Assembly (NCBI RefSeq): GCF_026262505.1
Contig: NC_067203.1
Coordinates: 11,842,001 to 11,906,000, forward strand
Source of the DNA: Trichomonas vaginalis G3
Taxonomy: Eukaryota; Parabasalia; Trichomonadida; Trichomonadidae
DNA: 64,000 bases
Direction of reading: 5' to 3'
The notes under the pieces are model-generated. The model saw only the letters and a list, made by a program, of their open reading frames with translations. It made no database searches and was not told the DNA's origin. The position numbers and the translations under genes are program-made. Below, piece after piece: positions 1-11,344 of the stretch (positions are counted from its first letter, which is position 1; each line of letters starts with the position of its first letter).

Positions 1-1826
1 ATTAGCTCATCAAAACACAACCTATAAACTTTAATTTTTACTTTTGTTTTTTTCAATATATGAACTAAATTTTTTTTTTCAAATTACTCCCACACTGGGA
101 AAAGTATTTTAACTCAGATGTTGCCAACCTCTTCATCATTGCATTAACAAGTGCTTTGACTTAGAGGTTGCCAGCCTCTTCATCATTGCATTAACAAATG
201 CTTTGACTCAGAGGTTGCCAACCTCTTCATCATTGCATTAACAAGTGCTTTGACTTAGAGGTTGCCAGCCTCTTCATCATTGCATTAACAAGTGCTTTGA
301 CTCAGAGGTTGCCAGCCTCTTCATCATTGTAAAAATGTATTACCGCTTTTTTTTTTAATTCAATCGTAACATCTCAATTATCCCGCCAAAAATTATTGGG
401 TCTAAATTGGTTTTTATTATTATTTTCAGAAACAAACTAACTTGTTTTTTAGGAATTTATCATTCATAAAGTCTTTATGATATATTTTCAACTTATAATG
501 AATATGAAATTATAATTGTTACCCTACTTTTCCAACATTTAGAAAACATGCATGACCCCCTACCCAGGGTCCAAAAATTGGTATTTTCTGCGCTCAGGCA
601 ACATGAGTTTTTGGGCCGCCAAATGAATAGCTCAAATAGTTTCCTCATATAGAGACATGCTTATGCTTAGAGTTTGAAGGGAATCTAAAGTGATTTTTTT
701 CTGCATTTCGAAATCTAATGCAATCTTAAAATCATGATTAAACTGCGAATCTGGGCGCAATTTTTTAATATGTTAATATATGAAGGTACTCCTACTACTG
801 CGAATGCTTCAAATGAAAATTCAAGAAATCAGATTAATTTGATCACATTAGTATAGTAGTGGTCAATCCAAAAACTCATATGTTGATATATAACCTATAG
901 ATGATAATTATCGACTCTTCATTGAAATGCATAAGATTTAATAATCTCATAAATATTCTTTTTAATTTTCAGTATTTCGTGTGCATTTAGATTGCATATA
1001 CCTGTATATGATATTTCTAGAATGTTTTGGTTAGATATTAAGTTTTTTAGATTAATATTTTAACATTTTGATAAAACAAGCAATTGTTCCATTTTGGAAT
1101 CGCGATTGAACTCTAGTTTGACTAATATGATGTTGTATGATCAAATAAATTCTAACTTCATGAGATAAATTTTGAAATTAGAAAATGCGATATCTGACTC
1201 AAATATTTATCTGAGCACATTTAACATTCAATTATAAACTAAAGTAATATACAGCAGATTCGATTTGGCTTATATTTTAAATATTCAACAAATAATCTTA
1301 TAAAATTGTGCTATTCACGTTTCTCAAAGATGAATTAAGCATTTACAACTTGTGCATTGATGGAATTAGATATGGATTCTAATGTTAATCGATATTTTGT
1401 AAATTGATATATATTTTATCATGGTTTGACATTTGATCGTGTTGAAACCGGAATTGCAATATGCATCATCTATATATATAATTGTCAAAATATGAGCTAT
1501 AGATTTTTAAATTATGCTCCTGATTATGAGTGACTTATATGATTATATTGAATTGAGTAGTAAGAATCATAAATATTAGAATATTACGATAATGTATTAT
1601 AACCTTATAGAAGCTTAAGGCTAAAAATGATGATGAAAATGTAGCTCAAATTTAAGTCTAAAATTTTGAAAAAATTAAGTGCTTATGATAGTATGACGAT
1701 ATTGGTGTTTGAATGTAAGAAATTAGAGATGTATTAGAAGCATTATGAGAAAATAATAAGATATAAAAACAAATTTTATGAAATAATTTAAGTTATAAGA
1801 GGTGTTAACATTGGTAATGTGTGAAT
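1..1826. repeat. 1.8-kb dispersed non-coding block, copy A
   Basis: AT-rich sequence repeated almost base for base at 8562-10385, with scattered small differences. I see no credible gene in it on either strand. It opens with a 47-bp tandem array (112-329) and is otherwise low-complexity A/T sequence. It stops abruptly at 1826, where the HLD array begins; copy B runs on past the same point into different sequence, so the array was inserted at the end of this block. Confidence 0.85.
112..329. repeat. 47-bp tandem repeat, about 4.6 units
   Basis: Units start at 112, 159, 206, 253 and 300, exactly 47 bp apart. Each contains a short hairpin (AGAGG, loop of about 7, CCTCT). The same array recurs at 8672-8889. 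Confidence 0.9.
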
Positions 1827-2280
1827 AGAGAGGAAGCACCTTGATCACGAAGAAGGAAGCACTTTGACTGAGAGAGAAGTGCATTTGTTGAAGAGAGGAA
1901 GCACCTTGATGAAGAGAGGAAGCATCTTGATCAAGAGAGGAAGCACTTTGTTGAAGAGAGGAAGCACTTTGATGAAGAGAGGGAAGCACTTGATGAAGAG
2001 AGAGGAAGCATCTTGATCAAGAGAGGAAGCATCTTGATCAAGAGAGGAATCACTTTGTTGAAGAGAGGAAGCACCTTGATCAAAGAGAGGAAGCACTTTG
2101 ATGAAGAGAGGAAGCACTTTGTTGAAGAGAGGAAGCACCTTGATGAAGAGAGGAAGCATCTTGATCAAGAGAGGAAGCACTTTGTTGAAGAGAGGAAGCA
2201 CTTTGATGAAGAGAGGAAGCACCTTGATCAAGAGAGGAAGCATCTTGATCAAGAGAGGAAGCTGCATGATGGAGTGAGGA
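1827..2280 (+). repeat. HLD 21-bp array, left arm
   Basis: Tandem 21-bp units encode heptads such as KHLDQER, KHFVEER and KHFDEER on the + strand. The array begins directly after block A and ends in the variant unit that encodes LHDGVRK, where F1's left terminus is inserted at 2281. Its orientation is opposite to the large array at 46706-49145. Because the unit length is divisible by three, several frames stay open, so long reading frames here are not evidence of a gene. Confidence 0.9.
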
Positions 2281-2348
2281 AGTTAGTATACATAAGTCGT
2301 GTAGCGGAGGCACTGGCGTTCCTCCATACGCAATACTTGTGAATTTGA
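2281..2348. mobile_element. Polinton family F1, outermost left terminus
   Basis: Starts with AGTTAGTATACATAAG and is an inverted copy of 45045-45110, the right terminus of F1, with two small length differences. The flanking GAGGA at 2276-2280 matches GAGGA at 45111-45115, giving a 5-bp target duplication and AG...CT termini as in other Polintons. The copy stops at AATTTGA (2342-2348), which recurs at 32206-32212 where the rest of F1 resumes. Confidence 0.75.
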
Positions 2349-2615
2349 GGGATAACATCTGCTTTCAAAGAAGTTCTTTATAGGTTTCTCGTTTAAAGTT
2401 CCTTTTGTTGGATTTATACAAACAGTATGGTTCTTATTGTCTTGAAACAGAAACTCATCTGTCATTGGGTTAAATGTCAGTTTTAAGTTTCCTTCTTTCA
2501 ATGACTCAGATATCTTAAGATAGTTTGAAAAGTTTGTTGTGTTCTTATTTAGAGCTTGTATAATGAGTTGTCGGTTGTGTTGTATTTCTCTCATAGACGC
2601 TGTTTCATTTGACAT
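2349..2615 (-). CDS. F2 unknown small protein, truncated at element junction
   Basis: The frame starts at 2615 with MSNETASMREIQHNRQ and runs about 89 codons of F2 sequence before reaching the junction at 2349; codons beyond that come from F1's terminus. An AT-rich motif resembling TTTTTATCTnGAAT lies just upstream of the start, as for other genes of both Polinton families. I do not recognise the family. Confidence 0.5.
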
Positions 2616-2632
2616 TTTTATTCTAGATAAAA

Positions 2633-3479
2633 TATGCTTTCAATAGAAAAAGAAAATTCAAGAGTTGCTACAACTAAACCATTAGATGAACTTTTTACGA
2701 ATGTCGGTCAAAAGTTTGAGACAGAGACGTAAAGCATGAAGGCTATCGTTTTGACTACCCGTTAAGATGGTTAAGAGACCCATTGTCACAAAAGCTATTG
2801 GCTTTCGTAGAATGAAGTTCATTTCAGAAGCCATACATGGTTTCCCATTTACGGTCGGTTTTGAAGTTCGATACTATAACAAAGAAAAACGTATGTATGA
2901 GAAATTTGAACAGGGAAAACTTTTACAAGTGAATTTGCTTGTAAACTTAGAAACAACTCTCAAGCTTTTCAAGAAAAAATAAACGACACTATATCGAATA
3001 TGCAAAGCAGTATAAACATTGACGAAGGAGAGTACCATCTCGATATTATATATGACAGGAAAAATGCAACTGTTAAAATCAATAGAATAGAAGACCTTGG
3101 AGAAAACGTTTATATTTCTACAAAATATAACAATTTGGCATGGTATAGATTTCTGAGGATGTTAAATCAGCCTGCAGAATATCCAGTACACCCGGACTTT
3201 TATGAAGTCGAAAACCCTAATGGAACATATGAAAATGTTTTCGACTCAGATGCTATTATCGTTCATGCTTCATTTTCTGGTGCGCAAAACTCTTTTTTAT
3301 GCTTGGCAAATGACTTTTACGAAAAACCTACAAAGCTATATGAACCACCAAGTGGAAGTATTTCAGACTTTCAAGTATGGTTTACAACAGATGGAAGAAA
3401 GAGAATAGTTCCATTATACCATGCGTTTTACTTAGAACTTAGTTTCATATACAACTACTATCGAACGGTAAAAATATAA
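2633..3479 (+). pseudogene. F2 gene, possible minor structural protein
   Basis: Plus-strand coding stretch in more than one frame, so broken as it stands. The longest frame (3000-3479, 159 codons) is rich in Y, F and N, with alternating beta-type patterning, and ends in a tyrosine-rich tail. By size and position it may be the counterpart of the F1 gene at about 35960-36816 (penton/minor capsid candidate), but no motif proves this. Confidence 0.35.
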
Positions 3480-3725
3480 TTTTTTAATACGGTTGAGGTG
3501 TTGATTTGGTTGCCAACTAGACTGTGGTGCAGGTTCAGGCTGTTGTATAACAGGAGCTTGTTCTTCTGGTTCAGGGTCTTTAGGTATAATACCAACAAAC
3601 TGACCTACTCTTTTACCAATATTTTTGACTCCGTTCCAAATTCCTCTTCCTACGGTTTTTATTCCATTCCATATACCTCTTCCAACTCTTCTGAAGAAGT
3701 TTCCAATACTACTGAAGAAACCCAT
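3432..3725 (-). CDS. F2 amphipathic Gly/Trp/Arg protein (pVI-like candidate)
   Basis: 97 codons. The start MGFFSSIG is followed by two near-repeats of VGRGIWNG and further I/V/K/R/G-rich turns, then a Pro/Gln/Glu-rich tail. The N-terminal half would form a cationic amphipathic helix, as in small membrane-active minor capsid proteins (adenovirus pVI and its Polinton relatives). That role is inference from composition. Its 3' end overlaps the convergent gene at 2633-3479 by about 48 bp, which fits a compact viral genome. Confidence 0.5.
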   Translation of the reverse strand: MGFFSSIGNFFRRVGRGIWNGIKTVGRGIWNGVKNIGKRVGQFVGIIPKDPEPEEQAPVIQQPEPAPQSSWQPNQHLNRIKKLYFYRSIVVVYETKF

Positions 3726-3743
3726 TTTACTATATGTAAAAAT

Positions 3744-4105
3744 CTAATGTCCGCCTAGTCTCTTACGTTTCCTGTTGAGTTCCATAGCATTTTTTAACTG
3801 GAGCTCATACATTCTGTTTCTCCTCTGGTAGAAAACATATTCTGGGTCAACTCCTGTGTTCGCGTCATCTGCATAAAGTTGTTTATATCCCACTTCAGGT
3901 TTGTATAAAACTCTTTCCATCTCATATTTGCATACCATGGTGGCAAACCTAACGCAGCGTCATTTGACATGGCAGTTTGCATTTGTACATCTGTTGGCAC
4001 TTGACCATAGTTTGCCATTGCAGTTTGTATTCTAACTTCATTTGGAATATTCTCTGGGTTTGGTTGTCCAGGTTGCTGTGCATTCGCTAAGTTCTGTGCG
4101 TCCAT
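3744..4105 (-). pseudogene. F2 unknown protein, Asn/Gln/Met-rich N-terminus
   Basis: Starts at 4105 with MDAQNLANAQQPGQPNPE. The N-terminal half is rich in N, Q, P and M; the C-terminal part is basic and ends in RKRKRLGGH. It is spread over two overlapping frames. A promoter-like AGATATTTTTATCT sits just upstream (about 4113-4127). Family not recognised; a virion-associated role is plausible from its neighbours only. Confidence 0.45.
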
Positions 4106-4128
4106 TTAATATTAGATAAAAATATCTC

Positions 4129-5060
4129 TTACGAGTACATATGCTGAACATTTGCAGGCATTGGTTCATCTTTATATTCTCTGTACTTTTCTGCCACGTC
4201 AAATAAATAAATGACACAATGGAAAAAACCTAAAACAAGTAGTCCTTTCAAACCACATTTACTTACTAGTAAAATTTCTTTGTTATGACACTTTCTCCGG
4301 TTTATAGAGCCTCTCTCATATTCTATCTTGTCATATCTAAACTCATAGTCATGTATGTCCTCTAACCATCTCATAACGGTTTCCAAACCACTTTTATCGG
4401 ATGTAAAGTAAAAGCATGGATGGTTATGTATAACGTCTAAAGTTTCTAAGAGTCTCTCAAAGTCCAGTCTACTTGGTATTGAAAATCCCATGTGTTATAG
4501 AACGGCGGGTCCACTAATAAGAAAACATTTTCCTTGTCTTTATATTTTTCATACAACTCTGTCCAATGACATCTCACAAACTCTATACCCTCAATATATT
4601 TTTCTATGTCCTCTTTGAAAACATTTGTATAGTTAAGATATAAAACTTTTGACATAAGTGTTTCAATGTCATGAACTCTTATAGCACCACTATATAATAG
4701 TCTAGCAGATATACTATCCCAGTCTATATATTCTGCTTTTTTCAAAACCTCTCTCACAATATTTTTCTTATCTAATGGTATACGTTCCATCTTACCTATA
4801 GGTATCTTTTCTTTTAACTCTTTCAATATATTGTTTGTGTCTGGAATATGTTTGAGACGGTTCATATAGTTGTCGAAGTCATTGCATATAATCTTTGAGT
4901 CAGGAAATACGGTATGACATAAATGGGATATATAGAAACTTCCACCGAACAAATCTACAAATGTTAGACCATTCGGTAGTTTCTTAAGTTCTCTCAATAG
5001 AATATCTTTACATCTACTCTTATTTCCAAAGAACGGTAACGGTGGTTTTGTAAAATTCAT
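4129..5060 (-). pseudogene. Dam-type (D12 class) DNA N6-adenine methyltransferase
   Basis: Begins at 5060 with MNFTKPPLPFFGNKSR, containing the FxGxK S-adenosylmethionine-binding motif I of D12-class adenine methyltransferases. FVDLFGGS follows at about residue 34 (motif II region), and the catalytic DPPF (DPPY-type, motif IV) at about residue 187. The distal part (4129-4491) continues the family's C-terminal region. Expected activity is transfer of methyl from SAM to adenine N6 in DNA, perhaps to mark element DNA. The frame is broken in this copy. D12-type methyltransferases have been reported in trichomonads and N6-methyladenine in T. vaginalis DNA, so a Polinton-borne copy is relevant to their origin. 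Confidence 0.8.
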
Positions 5061-5175
5061 TTATATATAATAATAAAAATGTTTTTTCCTGAAAAGTGAC
5101 AGAAAAGTGACAAAACATGAAACATTATTAATTTGTGAAAAGCGACACATTATATAATGTTTTCGACCCAGAAGA

Positions 5176-5257
5176 AGGCTTCTCAAAGTATACTTCCTTG
5201 GAACGCCTGTAACTTTTCCTGTAGCGACGATAGACCCTTACTTTGTCCGGACAAAGT
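5176..5257. repeat. F2 terminal inverted repeat, right end
   Basis: About 82 bp matching 30593-30674 in reverse complement, ending in the palindrome CTTTGTCCGGACAAAG. There is no matching target duplication: the flanks on the two sides differ. Confidence 0.75.
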
Positions 5258-5261
5258 TATA

Positions 5262-5334
5262 CTAAACATCTTCAGGGCTAGAGGGCACGAAGTGCCTGGA
5301 GGCCCCATTACCTTTTTTTTTTTTTTTTTTTTTT
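5262..5334 (-). repeat. Poly(A)-hairpin motif, copy 1
   Basis: On the minus strand: a run of about 22 A, then GGTAATGGGGCCTCCAGG, a 5-bp hairpin GGCAC-TTC-GTGCC, CTCTAGCCCTGAAGATG and TAGTATA. The same plan occurs at 29264-29336 with a different but still paired stem. This copy abuts the F2 terminus. Confidence 0.7.
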
Positions 5335-5397
5335 ATGTTTCAGAATTACATGATCCAAAATATCATATTTATCTATAAATCTTCTTCATAAAATTGA

Positions 5398-7738
5398 ATG
5401 GAAGATGAGCTGAATTCTTTAAGCGAAGAACTCAGAGATTATGTAATTCAACGCGAAGATTTCAGTGTAGAAAAGATTATCGCTGAAGGTGGACATGGAA
5501 AAGTATACTTTGCAAAGAATATAAACAAATCAAATTTCATGTGCACTCAAAGAACTCAACGTTGAAGCATTTAATGATAAAACTATAAAGAGTATAAGCA
5601 AGAAATCAAAGTAATGTCACTTTCTAACAATTTTTTTGTTGTTCCATTTGTTGGATTTACAACTAAACATCCGTATACAATAATCACACGATTTATTCCA
5701 AATGGAAGCGTATATGAAGCATTACATTCAACTGATTCTTCAAAAAAACTTACAGGTACCAAAAAAACAATAATTGCTCTTGGTGTAGCTGCAGGTATGG
5801 CTCATCTTCATTCTCGTGGCATAATACATAGAGATTTAAAGTCTCTTAACGTACTTTTAGACTCAAAAACATATCCGAAAATTTGTGATTTCGGATTATC
5901 TCATTTTGACACAGATTCATCAATTATTGACCAAAATACAGGAACACCACACTTGATGGCACCAAGAATTGTTCGAATCTAAACCGTATACAAACAAAGT
6001 TGACGTTTATTCTTACGGAATTTTATTATACGAATTATTAACTTCAAAAATACCATTTAACGGAATGACGTCATTACAAATCATGAATGCAGTCTGCATA
6101 GAGAAAAAGAGACCAAAAATACCAGATTCTGCTCCAGAAAAATTAAAATTTCTAATAAATTTATGTTGGTCGCAAAATCCAGATTTCAGACCATCATTCG
6201 ACAGTATATATCAATTATTTGCTGATCACAAGGTCGGATTCGATCAAACTGACTTTAATGAAGTTGATAAATTAATTTCAGAGTTTTCATCGATGTCAGA
6301 TAAATACAGTAACTCTATAGCATACAGATATAGCAAAGATATCGTTAATGATCAAAACGAAGAAGATATAAATAAATTATATTTCAATAATCGAGTTTGG
6401 AGACAAAGATTCAATTGAGATCTGCGCCAAAACTTACTTAAAGCAAATACCAATTTCTTTGAAGCAGTTCGATATTTTTTGAAAAATACCAAAAATGAAA
6501 TTCCAATTTTGAAAGATCTACTGATAATTATCCTCAAAATGATCACTACTAATACTAAGAATACAAAGGCCTTTGCAAATTCAGGGATTATCGACATTTT
6601 ACCGTTTAATTCAGATTATTATAAAATTCTTTTTCAATTTTGAGGCCAGTCATAGAGATTTATCCAAGAACAGTTACAGAAGACATCATTGAGGCCATAT
6701 TTGCGTTTTCGGAGTCAGATCCCTTGAAAGTACTCCGTTTATCCAAAATTGTTTCTTTACATTTCGATTCTTTGGAGAAAACGAAGTGGTTTTTCGCAAC
6801 AGAGCTTATGAATCGATCAGAAACATTCATGAATACAAAATACTCTTTATTGTACATTAGAATATTAAGACAGATCCTTTAAAACTCTTCAATCTTTAGA
6901 GATTCAAGAATTGAAAAAATTTCAAAAAATTTTGTCAAATTTTTGGAAAAAAGTGACAACAAAAAAGAAATTTACTTGGAACTTGCCGCAATACGTCCAG
7001 AAACATTAGATATAGATCCATCTTCATTATCTAAGGATTTATCCAATGAAAATCGTGTTTACGTTTTAAATTTGCTGTCAAACACTGTTCCACGACGAGT
7101 AAGTACAGAATTGATGAAGCACTGGCTAAGCCTGACCACGAACTTGTTAAGATCGCATTGCTTAAGATTTCTGGCGCTCATAATTCGATAATTATAAAAA
7201 CATATGGCAAATGGTCAAACTGCGTATCCAGTATTGACACAATTAAGATACTGGCATGCTGTGCTACTTCAAAACAGTACAAACAAGAGATTTTGCAGAT
7301 TGAAAATCTTCCTTCAGTTATTTCTAAAGCTTTAGAAGATAAAACCAGAGAAACACTTGTAATTGTTAAGGAATTCCTTAAATTCATCGGAATCTCCAAA
7401 GATTTTGTTGTTGAATTACAAAAATTTGATTTCGTTAAAAAGTTATTGACATATTCCGATGATTCCGAGAACCTCTATTCAGTTTTTGCTATATTAGATC
7501 GGATTTTACGTTTATCTTTCACGAAAGATTGTTTAGATTTTATTAAAATTGCAAAAGACTCATTGAACACGAATTATCTCCAGAAACCATCTCTTTCTTT
7601 CCTTTCTCTTATTTGTGCACTCGACCAACAAGCAAAGTCTTCTGTTATTTCATCAGGAGTTATTAACACATTAAAGAGCGCAAATATATCGGATAATTCA
7701 GCACAACTCGCTGAAATACTATCAAACAACTTGTTATG
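5398..7738 (+). pseudogene. TKL-like protein kinase with helical C-terminal region, broken
   Basis: The start at 5398 gives MEDELNSLSEELRDY, then the glycine-rich loop AEGGHGKVY. Further on: the VAIK-type lysine (ALKEL), HRDLKSLNVLL, DFG (ICDFGLSHF) and a MAP..E-type activation segment end, then YSYGILLYELLT and the C-lobe up to about 6230. HRDLKSLN fits the TKL group, which is expanded in trichomonads. The remaining ~500 codons (to a TGA at 7737) are leucine-rich helices resembling an ARM/HEAT tail. The reading frame shifts near 5545, 5600, 5970, 6420, 6640, 6880 and 7160, so as written it is a pseudogene. If the left contig has uncorrected indels, the gene could be intact in the organism. 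Confidence 0.8.
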
Positions 7739-7936
7739 ATTATATTTTTTTTTAAACATGTTATGTTATTTTTAATTTATATAACATTTTTATATAGATA
7801 TGAATAGAATCGCGTATGTAGAATCATATTGATATGGAGCGGATGCGCGGTTATATAAATCTAATATAGATTGAAGTCATTTTTGACAGGAATAATGTAT
7901 AATATACAGGAATAATGTATGAATACAGGAATATTG
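7739..7936. other. Intergenic spacer
   Basis: AT-rich spacer between the kinase and the 133-bp array. No gene or structured element seen beyond a doubled GGAATAATGTAT near 7890-7920. Confidence 0.6.
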
Positions 7937-8525
7937 ATCTCAAGAGAGGCAACATTCGATATGAAAGTTTCTTCTGTCGAGAAACTTCCTCACACCTCAA
8001 GAGATGCGAAGAACTTTTGACAGGCAAAGTGCAATATTGATAGGTGATTGCACTTTGCCTGTCACATACATCTCGACAGAGGCAACATTCGATATGAAAG
8101 TTTCCTCTGTCGAGAAACTTCCTCACACCTCAAGAGATGCGAAGAACTTTTGACAGGCAAAGTGCAATATTGATAGGTGATTGCACTTTGCCTGTCACAT
8201 ACATCTCGACAGAGGCAACATTCGATATGAAAGTTTCCTCTGTTGAGAAACTTCCTCACACCTCAAGAGATGCGAAGAACTTTTGACAGGCAAAGTGCAA
8301 TATTGATAGGTGATTGCACTTTGCCTGTCACATACATCTCGACAGAGGCAACATTCGATATGAAAGTTTCCTCTGTTGAGAAACTTCCTCACACTCAAGA
8401 GATGCGAAGAACTTTTGACAGGCAAAGTGCAATATTGATAGGTGATTGCACTTTGCCTGTCACATACATCTCGACAGAGGCAACATTCGATATGAAAGTT
8501 TCCTCTGTCGAGAAACTTCCTCGAA
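7937..8525. repeat. 133-bp hairpin satellite, about 4.4 units
   Basis: The landmark CAGGCAAAGTGC recurs at 8021, 8154, 8287 and 8419 (133, 133, 132 bp). Each unit carries a near-perfect hairpin, GACAGGCAAAGTGCAAT pairing with ATTGCACTTTGCCTGTC, and a second one joining TCTCGACAGAG with CTCTGTCGAGA. Frames on both strands here are shadows of the repeat. Confidence 0.9.
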
Positions 8526-8561
8526 ACTCAAATTTTTCTTTAGAACTACAATATCTTAACA

Positions 8562-10403
8562 ATTAGCTCATCAAACACAACCTATAAACTTTAATTTTTA
8601 CTTTTGTTTTTTTCAATATATGAACTAAATTTTTTTTTTCAAATTACTCCCACACTGGGAAAAGTATTTTAACTCAGATGTTGCCAACCTCTTCATCATT
8701 GCATTAACAAGTGCTTTGACTTAGAGGTTGCCAGCCTCTTCATCATTGCATTAACAAATGCTTTGACTCAGAGGTTGCCAACCTCTTCATCATTGCATTA
8801 ACAAGTGCTTTGACTTAGAGGTTGCCAGCCTCTTCATCATTGCATTAACAAGTGCTTTGACTCAGAGGTTGCCAGCCTCTTCATCATTGTAAAAATGTAT
8901 TACCGCTTTTTTTTTTAATTCAATCGTAACATCTCAATTATCCCGCCAAAAATTATTGGGTCTAAATTGGTTTTTATTATTATTTTCAGAAACAAACTAA
9001 CTTGTTTTTAGGAATTTATCATTCATAAAGTCTTTATGATATATTTTCAACTTAATATGAATATGAAATTATAATTGTTACCCTACTTTTCCAACATTTA
9101 GAAAACATGCATGACCCCCTACCCAGGGTCCAAAAATTGGTATTTTCTGGCGTCAGGCAACATGAGTTTTTGGGCCGCCAAATGAATAGCTCAATAGTTT
9201 CCTCATATAGAGACATGCTTATGCTTAGAGTTTGAAGGGAATCTAAAGTGATTTTTTTCTGCATTTCGAAATCTAATGCAATCTTAAAATCATGATTAAA
9301 CTGCGAATCTGGGCGCAATTTTTTAATATGTTAATATATGAAGGTACTCCTACTACTGCGAATGCTTCAAATGAAAATTCAAGAAATCAGATTAATTTGA
9401 TCACATTAGTATAGTAGTGGTCAATCCAAAAACTCATATGTTGATATATAACCTATATAGATGATAATTATCGACTCTTCATTGAAATGCATAAGATTTA
9501 ATAATCTCATAAATATTCTTTTTAATTTTCAGTATTTCGTGTGCATTTAGATTGCATATACCTGTATATGATATTTCTAGAATGTTTTGGTTAGATATTA
9601 AGTTTTTAGATTAATATTTTAACATTTTGATAAAACAAGCAATTGTTCCATTTTGGAATCGCGATTGAACTCTAGTTTGACTAATATGATGTTGTATGAT
9701 CAAATAAATTCTAACTTCATGAGATAAATTTTGAAATTAGAAAATGCGATATCTGACTCAAATATTTATCTGAGCACATTTAACATTCAATTATAAACTA
9801 AAGTAATATACAGCAGATTCGATTTGGCTTATATTTTAAATATTCAACAAATAATCTTATAAAATTGTGCTATTCACGTTTCTCAAGATGAATTAAGCAT
9901 TTACAACTTGTGCATTGATGGAATTAGATATGGATTCTAATGTTAATCGATATTTTGTAAATTGATATATATTTATCATGGTTTGACATTTGATCGTGTT
10001 GAAACCGGAATTGCAATATGCATTCTATATATATAATTGTCAAAATATGAGCTATAGATTTTTAAATTATGCTCCTGATTATGAGTGACTTATATGATTA
10101 TATTGAATTGAGTAGTAAGAATCATAAATATTAGAATATTACGATAATGTATTATAACCTTATAGAAGCTTAAGGCTAAAAATGATGATGAAAATGTAGC
10201 TCAAATTTAAGTCTAAAATTTTGAAAAAATTAAGTGCTTATGATAGTATGACGATATTGGTGTTTGAATGTAAGAAATTAGAGATGTATTAGAAGCATTA
10301 TGAGAAAATAATAAGAATATAAAACAAATTTTATGAAATAATTTAAGTTATAAGAGGTATTAACATTGGTAATGTGTGAATAAGATAGTAGAATTGTTAT
10401 TGT
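8562..10403. repeat. 1.8-kb dispersed block, copy B, reading into an 'empty' site
   Basis: Matches 1-1826 throughout, including the 47-bp array at 8672-8889. It continues beyond the point where copy A meets the HLD array: GTGTGAATA is followed directly by AGATAGTAGAATTGT. That last sequence reappears at 25890, immediately after the HLD array of the other locus. Copy B therefore looks like the site without the HLD insertion. Non-coding as far as I can see. Confidence 0.85.
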
Positions 10404-10428
10404 NNNNNNNNNNNNNNNNNNNNNNNNN
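10404..10428. other. Assembly gap (25 N)
   Basis: Exactly 25 N. The next base starts F1 at the same internal position as 32206. A fixed-size N run beside indel-rich sequence suggests an automated gap-filling or scaffolding step. Confidence 0.95.
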
Positions 10429-10561
10429 AATTTGACACTTTACAAAACCGTTAACGTATATTTTACAACACAACACAAACACCAACTTAACCTTAAATAT
10501 TTATAAAGCCGCCAACCACTTCACCTCACTACTGTAAAAAATAAAACGTTCTCACTTACAA

Positions 10562-10876
10562 AAGTATTGCAACTCTTCCCATTGCTGTGCTTCACACAAT
10601 AGTTCATATTCTTCAGTATCGCTGCTGTCGCTCCATCGTCAGAGTCAAAGTCACTGTCAAAATAAATGTTAGTAAGTTTTGACAAAGCTAATGAAAACAC
10701 GCTTACCGTTTGTATCGTATGCTTGTATAAACTTTCCATTCTTCATTCCTTATAAACGCTCAAACTAACTTTACCCTTTCTCCCTGGTATCTGATAGAAG
10801 TATTTTCACGAGGAACGAAGAACAAATTCTTAAACTCATGACCGTTGTAGTTTGTTATCTCAATAGTTTTCGTCAT
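10562..10876 (-). pseudogene. F1 copy 1: small gene in left TIR
   Basis: Counterpart of 32338-32656 and 44602-44928; begins MTKTIEITNY-like at about 10876. Broken. Confidence 0.6.
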
Positions 10877-11344
10877 TTAAATCCAAAATAAAAATAAAAA
10901 ATGAATTTAAAATTATGATATCACACCCTCACACGTTTGAAACATAGCGCAAAAATAAATTTAGGTGAAACTAGGTGAGATGTCACCTGTTTTTTCACCT
11001 CTTTTCTCACCCGTTGAATTTATTGCTTATAACTCTTGTCGTCTGCTTTTCTCCAACTCTTCTAACTTCTTCCTAAGTTCAGCAATGTTGTCTCATGAAG
11101 TTTAATCTTCCTTAATATTACCTTCTCTATCTAATGGTTGCTTTATCTTTCTAAACTGAACTCTACCATCCTTCATAGTATGAACGTAAAAACCTCTGGA
11201 ACCGCTCCTGATTTAATGTATTCTTACCAAAATTTTGTTCATTGCTTCAGTGACTTAGTCGTCATTTCAATCAAATAAAAATTTTAATATTAAATAAAAA
11301 TAACGTTATTTTTTCAGTAAGGAAACGCAGGAGTTTTACGATTT

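Larger units (their letters stand above)
2349..5257. mobile_element. Polinton-like family F2, piece 1
   Basis: Compact block of virus-like genes ending at 5257 in an inverted repeat (5176-5257) that matches 30593-30674 in reverse complement. The other side (2349) is an abrupt junction with F1's terminal sequence. It carries a Dam-type methyltransferase, a small glycine/tryptophan amphipathic protein, and unknown genes. The piece is broken, with a handful of breaks. The close TIR match suggests a young insertion. Confidence 0.7.

Noticed and set aside
1-10403. Blocks A and B as long terminal repeats of a retrotransposon
   Set aside because: They are direct repeats 6.7 kb apart, but what lies between is a Polinton piece, a host kinase and a satellite. 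There is no gag/pol, primer site or matching TG...CA ends.
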